This document shows, one piece after another, positions 24,814 through 32,003 of a DNA stretch of 39,567 nt. A model generated the notes under the pieces. The model was not told where the DNA came from and ran no database searches. It saw nothing but the letters and a program-made list of their open reading frames with translations. Origin of the DNA: Sphingobium bisphenolivorans (GTDB lineage: Bacteria > Pseudomonadota > Alphaproteobacteria > Sphingomonadales > Sphingomonadaceae). Made by a program: the position numbers and the translations under genes. Position 1 is the stretch's first letter. Each line of letters begins with the position of its first letter. The stretch is from assembly GCF_000412635.1 (NCBI RefSeq), contig NZ_ASTG01000004.1:1-39567 (forward strand). Direction: 5' to 3'.

Positions 24814-25397
24814 TCCGAGCAATCGCCCTCGCTCTCCTGCTCGCCTCCCCCGCCCTTGCGGCGGAAAAGGACGCGCCGACCCGCAGCCTCTACCTGCAAC
24901 TCATCCATCAGGCGCGCAGCGACGGTCGCGCCCGCGCGGCACTTGCCTATCTGGACGATTTCGATCGCCGCTATCCCGGCGACGCCGACGCTCGGCTACT
25001 CCGGGTCAACAGCCTGCTCGACCTCGGCCAGATCGACGCCGCCGAAGCCGTGCCCCTGCCGCAGGAACCGAAAGGCCCCGTCGCCGCCGTCCACGGCCAC
25101 CTGCTCGCCGCGCGCGGCAACTGGGCGCAGGCCGTACCCTTCTATCGCAGCGCCGCCGCCGCCAGCCCCGCCGACCCGTTGCTCCGCAACGCGCTCGGCT
25201 ATGCTCAGTTGCGGGCGGGCGCCACGGCCGACGCCACCGAAAGTTTCCGCGCCGCCCTCGATCTCGCCCCGCGCGACCCGGTGATCCGCAACAACCTGCT
25301 GCTGGCCCGAACCCTCGGCGGAGAAAGCCCGGCCGTGGATGCCGCCCTGCGCCGCACGCTCCTCACCGAAGCCGCGCGCATCGCCAAAGGACATTGA
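24810..25397 (+). CDS. tadD: Tad pilus TPR protein TadD
   Basis: 195 residues from the ATG at 24810, overlapping the tadC stop (ATGA). A signal peptide (MIRAIALALLLASPALAAE) is followed by tetratricopeptide-type helices: ARAALAYLDDFDRRYPGDADAR, NWAQAVPFYRSAAAASPADP, LRNALGYAQLRAGATADATE and SFRAALDLAPRDPVIRNNLLL. TadD is a pilotin-like TPR protein of the Tad system. No lipobox Cys is visible, unlike many TadD lipoproteins, so it is probably periplasmic. Assigned by motif and position. Confidence 0.82.
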   Translation: MIRAIALALLLASPALAAEKDAPTRSLYLQLIHQARSDGRARAALAYLDDFDRRYPGDADARLLRVNSLLDLGQIDAAEAVPLPQEPKGPVAAVHGHLLAARGNWAQAVPFYRSAAAASPADPLLRNALGYAQLRAGATADATESFRAALDLAPRDPVIRNNLLLARTLGGESPAVDAALRRTLLTEAARIAKGH

Positions 25398-25401
25398 AGC
25401 C

Positions 25402-25617
25402 ATGCTCCCCCTTCTCCTCATCGGCGCCGCCGCGCCCCTAACCCAGCCGCAGCCCGACCAGGCCCGCCGCATCGTCGAATGGCAGCTGCGCGCCCCGCCG
25501 CGCACCGAAGCCGAGGCGCAACTCTCCCCTGCCGAAGCCGGCGCCATCGCCGACGCCTATCTCCGTTCTATCGGCCAGCGCCTCGACGCCCCACAGAACC
25601 GCAGGCCCGCCCCGTGA
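25402..25617 (+). CDS. Small exported protein of unknown function in Tad operon
   Basis: 71 residues from an ATG at 25402, 4 bp after the tadD stop, with GAAG just before it. A short hydrophobic start (MLPLLLIGAAAPL) could be a signal peptide or anchor. The rest has an amphipathic helix (DQARRIVEWQLRA), a Glu/Ala helix (EAEAQLSPAEAGAIADAYLRSI) and a Pro-rich end. Its stop overlaps the GTG of the TadG-like gene. I do not recognise the family. The tight packing suggests a real accessory pilus gene. Confidence 0.6.
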   Translation: MLPLLLIGAAAPLTQPQPDQARRIVEWQLRAPPRTEAEAQLSPAEAGAIADAYLRSIGQRLDAPQNRRPAP

Positions 25618-27362
25618 AGCTCCTTGCGGCCCTCCGCACCGACGCCCGAGCCGCTGTCGCGCCGATGGTCGCAATGCTCGGCACGGCGCTCGTCGGCGCG
25701 GCGGGATTCGCCCTCGACGGCGGCCTCTATTATGTGGGAAGCCGCGACCTGCGCGCCGTCACTGACGCCGCCGCCCTTTCCGCCGCGATGAACCCCGCCC
25801 AGGCCCTCGCCCGCGCCCGCGCCACATTGACCCGCAACGGCTACGACCCCGCGATCATCCAGTCGGTGGAGCTTGGCCGCTACTGCGCCGACGGCCGCCT
25901 CACCGCCGCCCAGCGCTTCGACCCCAGCCTCTCCCGATGCACCGGCAACGGCCAGGCGAACGCCGTGCGCGTGCGCACCCAAAAGCCCGCCAGCCGCTAT
26001 TTGACCCGCGTTCTCAGCGCGGCCCTTCCCGATCTGTCCGCCACCGCCACGGCCGCGCGCATCGACGAGGCCGGGATCGGCATCACCTCTGGCATGCTCA
26101 CGGTCAGCAACTCGCTCGTAAAGAGCGTCAACGACATGCTCGGCGCCCTGCTCGGCATCAAGCTAACCCTCAACTCCGCTACTATCGAAGCGCTGATGCG
26201 CAGCGACGTCGATGCAGGCCGCTTCTTCGACGCGCTCGCCCGGCGGGTCGGCGAAAGCGGCAGCTATGCCGACCTCACCGCCCGCACCGTGGGCCTCCAG
26301 GACCTGCTCCTCGCCATGGCCGAGGGCGCGGGCAATGCCCCCACCGCCGCCGCGCTGAACCTCGTCGCGGGACAAGTCAGCAACGGCTACAGCGTCCCCC
26401 TCACCGGCCTGTTCGGCCTCGGCGTCTGGAAGGACATGCCCGTCGGCGGCGCGGACGAGCAACCTGCTCTCCGCGCCGGCATCAACGCCTATCAGCTCTT
26501 CGCCTTCGCCGTTCAGTCCGGCAACGGCGCCATAGACCTGTCCGACGCCGTCAGCCTGCTCGGAGGCGGCAGCACGGTGCGCCTCGCCGGCCTCGCCACC
26601 GGGCCGATGGACCGCCCGCGCTTCTCCTTCGGCCCGGCGGGCGAAACCAGCGTCGGCACCTCCGCGCTGCGGCTGAAGCTCGACCTCGCCCTCACCGGCA
26701 TCTCCGTGCTCGGCAGCCCGGTCGAGCCCCTCTCGCTGCTGATCGACATCGCCCCCGCCCGCGCAGAGGTGAGCGCCATCGCCTGTCCCGACACCGCCGA
26801 GCAGGCCCGCGATACTCGCGTCACCGCTCATGTGCAGAGCGGGCTCGTCAACGCCTATCTCGGCGTCCCGCCCGCCAACGCGATGGCACGCCCCATGCCG
26901 CCGATCAGCGCGGCCGACATCGGCCAGGCCCGCCTCGTCAACATCCTCAACCTCATCACCGTCGACGCCCGCGCCGTGGCGCAGCCGGTGATGGGCACCA
27001 GCGGCGACCTCCTCTTCGGGCCCGGCGGGCAGGGCAGCATCGGCCGGCCCGGCGCGCCCGGCACCCCCGCCAGCATCGGCAACGGATCGCAGACCGGCCC
27101 GCTGCTCACCTCGCTCATCGCCAGCCTGACCGCCGCCAACGGCCTGCAACTCAAGGTCGGCCCGCTCTGCCTGCCGCTGGTCTGCGACTCCGCGGGCGCG
27201 CGATCGATCCTGCTGGGCGCGATCACCGCGCCGGTCACTGGCCTGCTCGGCACCGCCGCCGATCCGCTGCTCGACAACCTGCTCGCCGCGCTCGGCATCC
27301 AGCTCGGCCACGCCACGCTCTGGGCGACCGGCGCGCGCTGCGGCGTGCCCGTGCTGGTCTGA
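25614..27362 (+). CDS. TadG-like pilus assembly protein
   Basis: 582 residues from the GTG at 25614, which overlaps the previous stop (GTGA); an open frame reaches further up to 25479 but lacks a matching start. The N-terminal segment APMVAMLGTALVGAAGFALD with GGLYYVGSRDLRAVTDAAAL is the TadE/TadG-like membrane and helix motif (about 16-60). Most of the remainder is predicted to be periplasmic and rich in Ala, Gly and Leu. A visible MIDAS (DxSxS) typical of TadG von Willebrand domains is lacking, so it is a divergent member. TadG-like minor pseudopilin-related proteins help pilus assembly at the envelope. Two Cys pairs near the C-terminus (GPLCLPLVCD, RCGVP) may form disulphides. Confidence 0.75.
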   Translation: MKLLAALRTDARAAVAPMVAMLGTALVGAAGFALDGGLYYVGSRDLRAVTDAAALSAAMNPAQALARARATLTRNGYDPAIIQSVELGRYCADGRLTAAQRFDPSLSRCTGNGQANAVRVRTQKPASRYLTRVLSAALPDLSATATAARIDEAGIGITSGMLTVSNSLVKSVNDMLGALLGIKLTLNSATIEALMRSDVDAGRFFDALARRVGESGSYADLTARTVGLQDLLLAMAEGAGNAPTAAALNLVAGQVSNGYSVPLTGLFGLGVWKDMPVGGADEQPALRAGINAYQLFAFAVQSGNGAIDLSDAVSLLGGGSTVRLAGLATGPMDRPRFSFGPAGETSVGTSALRLKLDLALTGISVLGSPVEPLSLLIDIAPARAEVSAIACPDTAEQARDTRVTAHVQSGLVNAYLGVPPANAMARPMPPISAADIGQARLVNILNLITVDARAVAQPVMGTSGDLLFGPGGQGSIGRPGAPGTPASIGNGSQTGPLLTSLIASLTAANGLQLKVGPLCLPLVCDSAGARSILLGAITAPVTGLLGTAADPLLDNLLAALGIQLGHATLWATGARCGVPVLV

Positions 27363-27434
27363 GCCACCGAACCGGACGTCGGATCCCCTCCGCCGACGCC
27401 CGTTCCCACTTGGAGGGAAAAAGGAAAATGAACC

Positions 27435-27611
27435 ATGAACTTCGTCAAACGCCTCTCCCGCCGCCTGATCCGCGACGAGCGCGGCCTGTCGGCGGTCGAA
27501 TATGCCGTGCTCGGCGCGATGATCGTCGGCGCGATCGTCACCGTCGGCGGCAATTTCGAAACGCAATTGGGCGCGGCCTTCACCTCCATGTTCAACGCCA
27601 TCCCGAAATAA
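27435..27611 (+). CDS. flp: Flp/Fap pilin (major Tad pilin)
   Basis: 58 residues. A positively charged leader (MNFVKRLSRRLIRDERG) ends in the type IVb prepilin cleavage site RG|LSAVEY, with the required Gly before and Glu at +5 and Tyr at +6. The hydrophobic helix AVLGAMIVGAIVTVGG follows and ends in NAIPK. The mature peptide would be about 41 residues. AAGGAAAATGAACC precedes the ATG. It sits 72 bp after the TadG-like gene rather than at the head of the operon, and its own leader suggests separate translation control. Its stop overlaps the tadE start. Confidence 0.93.
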   Translation: MNFVKRLSRRLIRDERGLSAVEYAVLGAMIVGAIVTVGGNFETQLGAAFTSMFNAIPK

Positions 27612-28045
27612 TGGCGCGTGTCGGAACAAGCCAGCGCCGCCTGCTCGCCTGCGAAGGCGGAATGGCGGCGCTGGAGTTCGCCCTGCTGGCTCCGGCGCTG
27701 CTGACCCTGATCTTTGCGATCGTCATCTATTCGCTTTATTTCTCGGCGCTGCTGGGCGTCCGCCACGCTGCGATGGAGGGTGCCCGCGCCGCGGTCGCCG
27801 GCCTTTCCACCGCCGACCGCACCGCCCTCGCGCAGAGCCGGGCAAGCGCCGTGATGGAAGCCTATGGCGCGCTGCTCGGCTCCGCCACCCCGGTCATCAG
27901 CGCCGCACCGGACGCGACCGGCACCTTCCGCGTCCGCGTCAGCCAGGACATGAGCGGCAGCGCCGTGATGCGCTACGCCGCGTTCGTGCCCCTCCCCTCG
28001 CCGACCGTCTCGGCCAGCGTGATCGTGACGAACGGCAGCTACTAA
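27611..28045 (+). CDS. tadE: TadE-like minor pseudopilin
   Basis: 144 residues from the ATG at 27611, sharing one base with the pilin stop. The N-terminal motif CEGGMAALEFALLAPALLTLIF (positions about 15-36, quoted in part) matches the TadE prepilin-like segment with Gly-Met-Ala-x2-Glu-Phe. A signal-like helix is followed by MEGARAAVAGLSTADRTALA, a typical TadE region, and a beta-rich C-terminus. TadE is a pseudopilin that is cut by the prepilin peptidase TadV/CpaA, which is not present in this window. It is the last gene of the packed operon. Confidence 0.87.
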   Translation: MARVGTSQRRLLACEGGMAALEFALLAPALLTLIFAIVIYSLYFSALLGVRHAAMEGARAAVAGLSTADRTALAQSRASAVMEAYGALLGSATPVISAAPDATGTFRVRVSQDMSGSAVMRYAAFVPLPSPTVSASVIVTNGSY

Positions 28046-28209
28046 GTCGCCTGAACCCCGCCCTACACCGGCATTCATCTCCGGTTTATCCACGCTGAGT
28101 CGAGCCGAATGGAGCGACTAGCCGTTGAACTTACGCCGCCTCCCAGCGCTTAGCCGTGACCGAGTGCATCGCACCTGGACCAATGAAACATCGTTGAGGA
28201 GAGACAATC

Positions 28210-28638
28210 ATGCGACATAAACTGATCATCGCTTCGCTCGCCGCCATGGGCATGATGGGCACCAGTGCCTTTGCCCAGACCACCACGGGCGGCGGCGTTT
28301 CCGCCTCTACCCCGGCCGGCTCGGTCGCAGGCGGCGCCACCGCCGGAACGAACGATCATGCGCGCGACAGGCAGGGCGACAAGGCCAAGCGCCACCGCCA
28401 GCATGACCGCCGTGGCGATGCCGCGACGTCCAACTCCGCCTCCACCTACGGCTCGGGCACTATCTATACCGACAAGAACAAGGCGACGGGCGGCGTGACA
28501 GCGGGCGGTTCGGCCAGCGGGACCGGCTCGCAGAGCACTTCCACTTCGATCGACGCCTATGGTTCGACCGACCGCAACGGATCGACCGGCGAGGTCTATG
28601 GCGACTCCACCGCGGATTCGACCAACCCCTCGCGTTGA
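28210..28638 (+). CDS. Small secreted Gly/Ser/Thr-rich protein (unknown)
   Basis: 142 residues with a GAGGAG ribosome-binding site. A signal peptide (MRHKLIIASLAAMGMMGTSAFA, cleaved before QTT) leads a low-complexity mature part: TTTGGGVSASTP, a basic patch AKRHRQHDRR near residue 60, then STYGSGTIYTDKNKATGG and many Gly/Ser/Thr runs to the C-terminus. It shares TYGSGT and its overall design with the protein at 29013-29429. I do not recognise a named family. It may be an extracytoplasmic structural or adhesive protein. Confidence 0.72.
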   Translation: MRHKLIIASLAAMGMMGTSAFAQTTTGGGVSASTPAGSVAGGATAGTNDHARDRQGDKAKRHRQHDRRGDAATSNSASTYGSGTIYTDKNKATGGVTAGGSASGTGSQSTSTSIDAYGSTDRNGSTGEVYGDSTADSTNPSR

Positions 28639-28686
28639 TCCCACCCTATGGGGACGAGTGAGTTCGTCCCCGATAGAGGCGTCATC

Positions 28687-29013
28687 ATGGCCCCATTCAT
28701 CATGATCGCCGCAGCATTGGCAGGCTCTTCCAGCGGAGGAACCTGCCAGCGAACCCATATCTTCGCCGACGGTCACGTCGAACGGTCCGTGGTCGAGGAT
28801 GACGGACAAGGCGCGACCGCGACCGCTTCAGGATCGGGCGCACATGCATCATCCCATGTCTCGGCATCTTCCTCGTCCAGCAGCCGTTCGGGCACCTCGT
28901 CATCCTCCAGCGCGTCCAGCACGGCGGACGGGCAGCACCGCTCTGTCACAGTGACGCGCGGATCGGACGGATGCCGGATCGTGATCGACGAACGAGAGCA
29001 AAGGAGCGAATAA
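28687..29013 (+). CDS. Small secreted Ser-rich protein (unknown)
   Basis: 108 residues from ATG 28687, chosen because a signal-type start (MAPFIMIAAALAGSSS) follows; a longer frame begins at 28648. Mature features are one Cys early (GTCQRTHIFADG), a serine block SASSSSSSRSGTSSSSSASS (about 65-84) and a C-terminal SVTVTRGSDGCRIVIDE with a second Cys that could pair with the first. Its TAA overlaps the next ATG. Unknown function. Confidence 0.6.
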   Translation: MAPFIMIAAALAGSSSGGTCQRTHIFADGHVERSVVEDDGQGATATASGSGAHASSHVSASSSSSSRSGTSSSSSASSTADGQHRSVTVTRGSDGCRIVIDEREQRSE

Positions 29014-29429
29014 TGAAGCGGATTTCCACAATTCTCATCGCCGGCGCGCTTGTGGCCGGCGCCGGCAGCGCATCGGCCCAGACGACCGCTGGCTCGCAAT
29101 CCTCCACCCCCACGACCGGAAATGTGTCCGCCGGCACCTACGGTTCGGGCACCACGGACGCGAACAGCGTCGGCGTCTCGGGCGGCGGCACCGCGACGGC
29201 AGCGGACGGCGGCACCGCGACCACCGACTCCCGCGCGAAGTTCAACGAGAATATGGCTCGCCAGCGCTCCGTCGCCACCGCACGCAACGACGACGAACGC
29301 GCCCGCTCGATGACCAACACCCATGTGCGCAAGGACGGCCAGGTCCGGTCGCGCTCCATGTCGATCTACAAGGAAAAGGGCGAGAAGCCGGTGATCGACC
29401 GCCAGACTTCGGTGTCGCCGTCGAAGTGA
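29013..29429 (+). CDS. Small secreted Gly/Thr-rich protein (unknown)
   Basis: 138 residues from the ATG at 29013, with GGAGCG upstream; a longer frame begins at 28971. The signal peptide MKRISTILIAGALVAGAGSA ends before SAQTT. The mature part has TYGSGTTDANSVGVSGGGTA, then a charged C-terminal half (AKFNENMARQRSVATARNDDE, RKDGQVRSRSMSIYKEKGEK). It resembles the protein at 28210-28638 in its N-terminal design. It overlaps the previous gene by one base, so the two are probably translated together. Function unknown. Confidence 0.7.
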   Translation: MKRISTILIAGALVAGAGSASAQTTAGSQSSTPTTGNVSAGTYGSGTTDANSVGVSGGGTATAADGGTATTDSRAKFNENMARQRSVATARNDDERARSMTNTHVRKDGQVRSRSMSIYKEKGEKPVIDRQTSVSPSK

Positions 29430-29680
29430 CCGGCCTGGCTGGGCGGGGCTCGGACGGGCTCCGCCTGCGCCGCGCTGGCTTGCGCATAGGCAAATCCGCC
29501 CGTGTTGAGCCTGCAGGCCGCCTTCTTCTCCCCTTGCTCGCAGGGAGGGGAAGAAGCTCTTGACGCGGCATCACGCTCTCCTTTCCGAGCGCGAAAGACG
29601 AGAAAGCCGGACCGCGGATCGCGTCCCGGGTGACGGTGAACCAGAGGTAGAGTGACCTCGGTACCATCCACCGCATCGCC
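29430..29680. repeat. Intergenic repeat-like spacer between convergent genes
   Basis: The spacer includes CTTGCTCGCAGGGAGGGGAA and the block ACCGCGGATCGCGTCCCGGG followed by TGACGG. These resemble dispersed sphingomonad repeat fragments. The 101-residue frame on the minus strand here looks like a repeat-derived spurious frame. No convincing gene or terminator is seen. Confidence 0.4.
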
Positions 29681-30676
29681 TCACTCTTCCCCTCGCGCCG
29701 CCAGCACCACCGCACGCAGCCCACGCAACACCTCCTCCACCTCCGCATCGCCTGCGATGGCAAGGTCCACCGCCAGCCCGCCATTCTTCCCCGGCCGCAC
29801 TCGCCCGACCTGCGTCCCGCCCGCCATCACCGGCAAGCCCCGCCCCTGGTCCGCCACCGACAGCACCGCCGCATCGCGCAGCCGCGCGAGCACCGTCGCC
29901 GGCGGGATCATCCGCCTGCCGCTGCGCGCCCTGGCCTGCTGCTCTTCCCCGATCCGGAGCGCCTCCGCGATCACTTGCGCCCGCTGCTCGTCCCGCCGCA
30001 GCAGTGGCGTCAGCAGTTCGGAATAGCGCACCCGCAACTCGTCGCGGCAGGCGAAGGCATTCACCACCTCCTCGGGCAGTTGCGCCAGCGCCAGCAGGCG
30101 GCTCAGCTGGCTGTTCGACAGGTTGAGCGCCTCGGCCATGCGCGACTGTACCCCACCATAGAAGCGGTCCACCGCCTGCTGATAGCTGCGCGCCCGGTCG
30201 AGTTCGCTGATGTCGACGCGCTCCCTGTTCTCGATGTCAGCGAGGCGGAAGGCTTCCTCATCCGACAGGTCCACCAGCAGCGCGCTCAGCCTGATCTCTG
30301 GCCGACCATTATGGTTCAGCCAATCGACGCAGAAGCGGCGGCGGCTGCCGACCAGCAGTTGATAGGGCTGATCCGTGCCCAGCGGATTGGCGCGCACCAG
30401 GACGGGGATGCGGTTACCGCCCTCCTGGCGGATGGACTCGATCAGCGACCGGCAACTGTCCGCCGTCAGCCCCGGCTGGTCGCGCGGATTGCCGTCCCAC
30501 ACCGCACACTCGCCCGGCTGGATCGAGATCGTCCGCCGCGCGTCCGCGCCCTCATCGGCAAAGCGCGCCAACCGCTCGTCCAGCCGGCTCAGCGCCGCCT
30601 GTTGAACCGGGTCGGGCGCGGCAGGCCCCGCTTCGGGGGTCAGTGCCGCCAGCATCTCCCGAATAAAGCCCGCCAT
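29681..30676 (-). CDS. Orphan ParB-like (ParB/RepB/Spo0J family) protein
   Basis: 331 residues from the ATG at 30676, preceded by AGGGAGCGAGCG. A ParB N-terminal domain spans about 48-155 with GSRRR at 110-114 (the CTP/phosphate motif GxRR) and ENRERVDISELDRARSY at 149-165. A helix-turn-helix follows at about 173-198 (GGVQSRMAEALNLSNSQLSR), and a divergent C-terminal region ends near residue 331. These proteins bind parS-like palindromes and spread as CTP clamps; some, such as VirB and KorB, act as gene regulators. No ParA is nearby, so a partition role is doubtful. The TTTGCG-N4-CGCAAC palindrome directly upstream hints at autoregulation. It is the last gene of the minus-strand surface cluster. 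Confidence 0.82.
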   Translation of the reverse strand: MAGFIREMLAALTPEAGPAAPDPVQQAALSRLDERLARFADEGADARRTISIQPGECAVWDGNPRDQPGLTADSCRSLIESIRQEGGNRIPVLVRANPLGTDQPYQLLVGSRRRFCVDWLNHNGRPEIRLSALLVDLSDEEAFRLADIENRERVDISELDRARSYQQAVDRFYGGVQSRMAEALNLSNSQLSRLLALAQLPEEVVNAFACRDELRVRYSELLTPLLRRDEQRAQVIAEALRIGEEQQARARSGRRMIPPATVLARLRDAAVLSVADQGRGLPVMAGGTQVGRVRPGKNGGLAVDLAIAGDAEVEEVLRGLRAVVLAARGEE

Positions 30677-30688
30677 CGCTCGCTCCCT

Positions 30689-30704
30689 TTTGCGTATCCG
30701 CAAC
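30689..30704. promoter_or_regulatory. Palindrome TTTGCG-N4-CGCAAC upstream of the ParB-like gene
   Basis: TTTGCGTATCCGCAAC, 12 bp before the ParB-like start codon. One arm base differs from the perfect form at 31978. It is close enough to affect transcription or translation initiation. Confidence 0.5.
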
Positions 30705-30754
30705 GCGCATAGCCGATCCTCGCAGCCGGGCGTCCGCAACCACGTCCGTTTCGG

Positions 30755-31957
30755 TCAGAATCGCCGGCTGAGCGTCAGGGTCGCGGCATCAACATGCCGG
30801 TCCGTCGCGAGTTCGCCGTCATAGCCGATGCGGAAGCTGGTACGGCTGCTCGCCGTCGCGCTGAGGGCCGCGCTCAGCAGCGCAGCGTTGCGGGCAAGCC
30901 GTGTCGGCTGCAGCGCAAAGACCGGCAGCCCACCGCTCGCCAGCCGCGCCTCGATCCGGCTCTGCGGGCGGCTGCTCAATTCCCGCTGCCATAGCGCCTC
31001 AATGGTGGGCCGCAGCGTCCATCGCCCCGCCGACAGATTGGCGCTCGCCCGCGCGCCGATCGCCCCGCGCAGCGACCGGTTACGGTAATCGGCGAGCTGC
31101 AACGCCGCCGCGCCACCATTTTCGACGAAGCCCGCTACATCGGCATAGCGATGGTGCAGCCCGGCAAAGGGTTGCAGCCGCACCGCGCCGGCGCGCAACA
31201 TCGCGCCCGCCTCCCCGCTTACCGCCCAGCCGTCGCCATCGGTGGGCGCGATCATGCGGTCGGTGAAGCCACTCCAGCGCAGCTGCCGGCGCAGCTTATA
31301 TTCGGCGAAATTATAAGCGGCCGTCGCATCGATATAGAAGCGCCCGTCGCTATAGCTGGCATAGCCGCCGATGCTGCTGTTGAACTGGGTGATGCGCGGG
31401 CGCTGCGCCCGGTCGAGCCGCGCGTCGATCCCGTCGATGCCCAGCGTCGCGCCGACGATCAGCTTGGGCACCGGCTTCACGTCGATGGCGAAGCGCAGCG
31501 AGCGGCTGTCCGAATCCGCTTCCGGCCGATCGGTCCGCGCCTCGTACCGCGCCTGCTTCACGCCGCCGGTCAGCATCATCGTAATCCTGCCCTCGCCACG
31601 GGTCGGCACCGTCGCGGGCGCGTCCAGCGCGATGCTGCGCCGCTCGGCCAGATAGGCGCGTATCTGCCGGTCAGCTGCATCCATGGACTGGATCGCCAGG
31701 CGCGGCAGCAGCGTATAGCTGCGGGGGGAAAGCTGCCCCAGCGCGTCCGCCCGCCCCGCCGCCGTCGGCAAAGCGTCAATGGAACTCAGCATGGCCGCGC
31801 GTTCGCCGCCACTCGTGCCTGCGTCCAGCATGGCGCCGACCGCCGCTTCGCCCGGTGTCGATGCATAGGGCGTATAAGGCGCGGCCTGCGCGCCCGCCCC
31901 GGCCATCAACAGCGCAGCGCCAACAGCCAGCGGCCTGAACGAACATGAAAACTTCAC
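30755..31957 (-). CDS. Small autotransporter-type outer-membrane barrel protein
   Basis: 400 residues from a GTG at 31957 preceded by AAGGGGATAGTT; the open frame extends to 32029 without a signal peptide at that start. The N-terminus FSCSFRPLAVGAALLMAGAG then AQAAP is a signal peptide. A short helical stretch (SSIDALPTAAGRADALGQLSP, partly SYTLLPRLAIQSMD) precedes a 12-strand autotransporter beta-domain from about residue 120 with SLRFAIDVKPVPKLIVGATL, SSIGGYASYSDGRFYIDATA and the terminal TLSRRF. The passenger is only about 90 residues, so it may display little or act as a barrel. It is 46 bp from the EAL-type gene on the same strand, with a TTTGCG-type palindrome between them. Confidence 0.82.
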   Translation of the reverse strand: MKFSCSFRPLAVGAALLMAGAGAQAAPYTPYASTPGEAAVGAMLDAGTSGGERAAMLSSIDALPTAAGRADALGQLSPRSYTLLPRLAIQSMDAADRQIRAYLAERRSIALDAPATVPTRGEGRITMMLTGGVKQARYEARTDRPEADSDSRSLRFAIDVKPVPKLIVGATLGIDGIDARLDRAQRPRITQFNSSIGGYASYSDGRFYIDATAAYNFAEYKLRRQLRWSGFTDRMIAPTDGDGWAVSGEAGAMLRAGAVRLQPFAGLHHRYADVAGFVENGGAAALQLADYRNRSLRGAIGARASANLSAGRWTLRPTIEALWQRELSSRPQSRIEARLASGGLPVFALQPTRLARNAALLSAALSATASSRTSFRIGYDGELATDRHVDAATLTLSRRF

Positions 31958-31977
31958 AACTATCCCCTTTTCCAGAT

Positions 31978-31993
31978 TTTGCGTGCACGCAAA
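31978..31993. promoter_or_regulatory. Perfect 16-bp palindrome TTTGCGTGCACGCAAA upstream of the autotransporter
   Basis: Fully symmetric 8+8 bp site, 20 bp before the autotransporter start and 10 bp after the EAL-type stop. The length and layout match ParB parS sites (8+8). It is the best example of the five-site set. Confidence 0.6.
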
Positions 31994-32003
31994 GCAGCAC
32001 GGG

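Noticed and set aside
29366..29671. 101-residue minus-strand frame after the secreted proteins
   Set aside because: Composed of repeat-like intergenic sequence; no signal, ribosome-binding site or domain.
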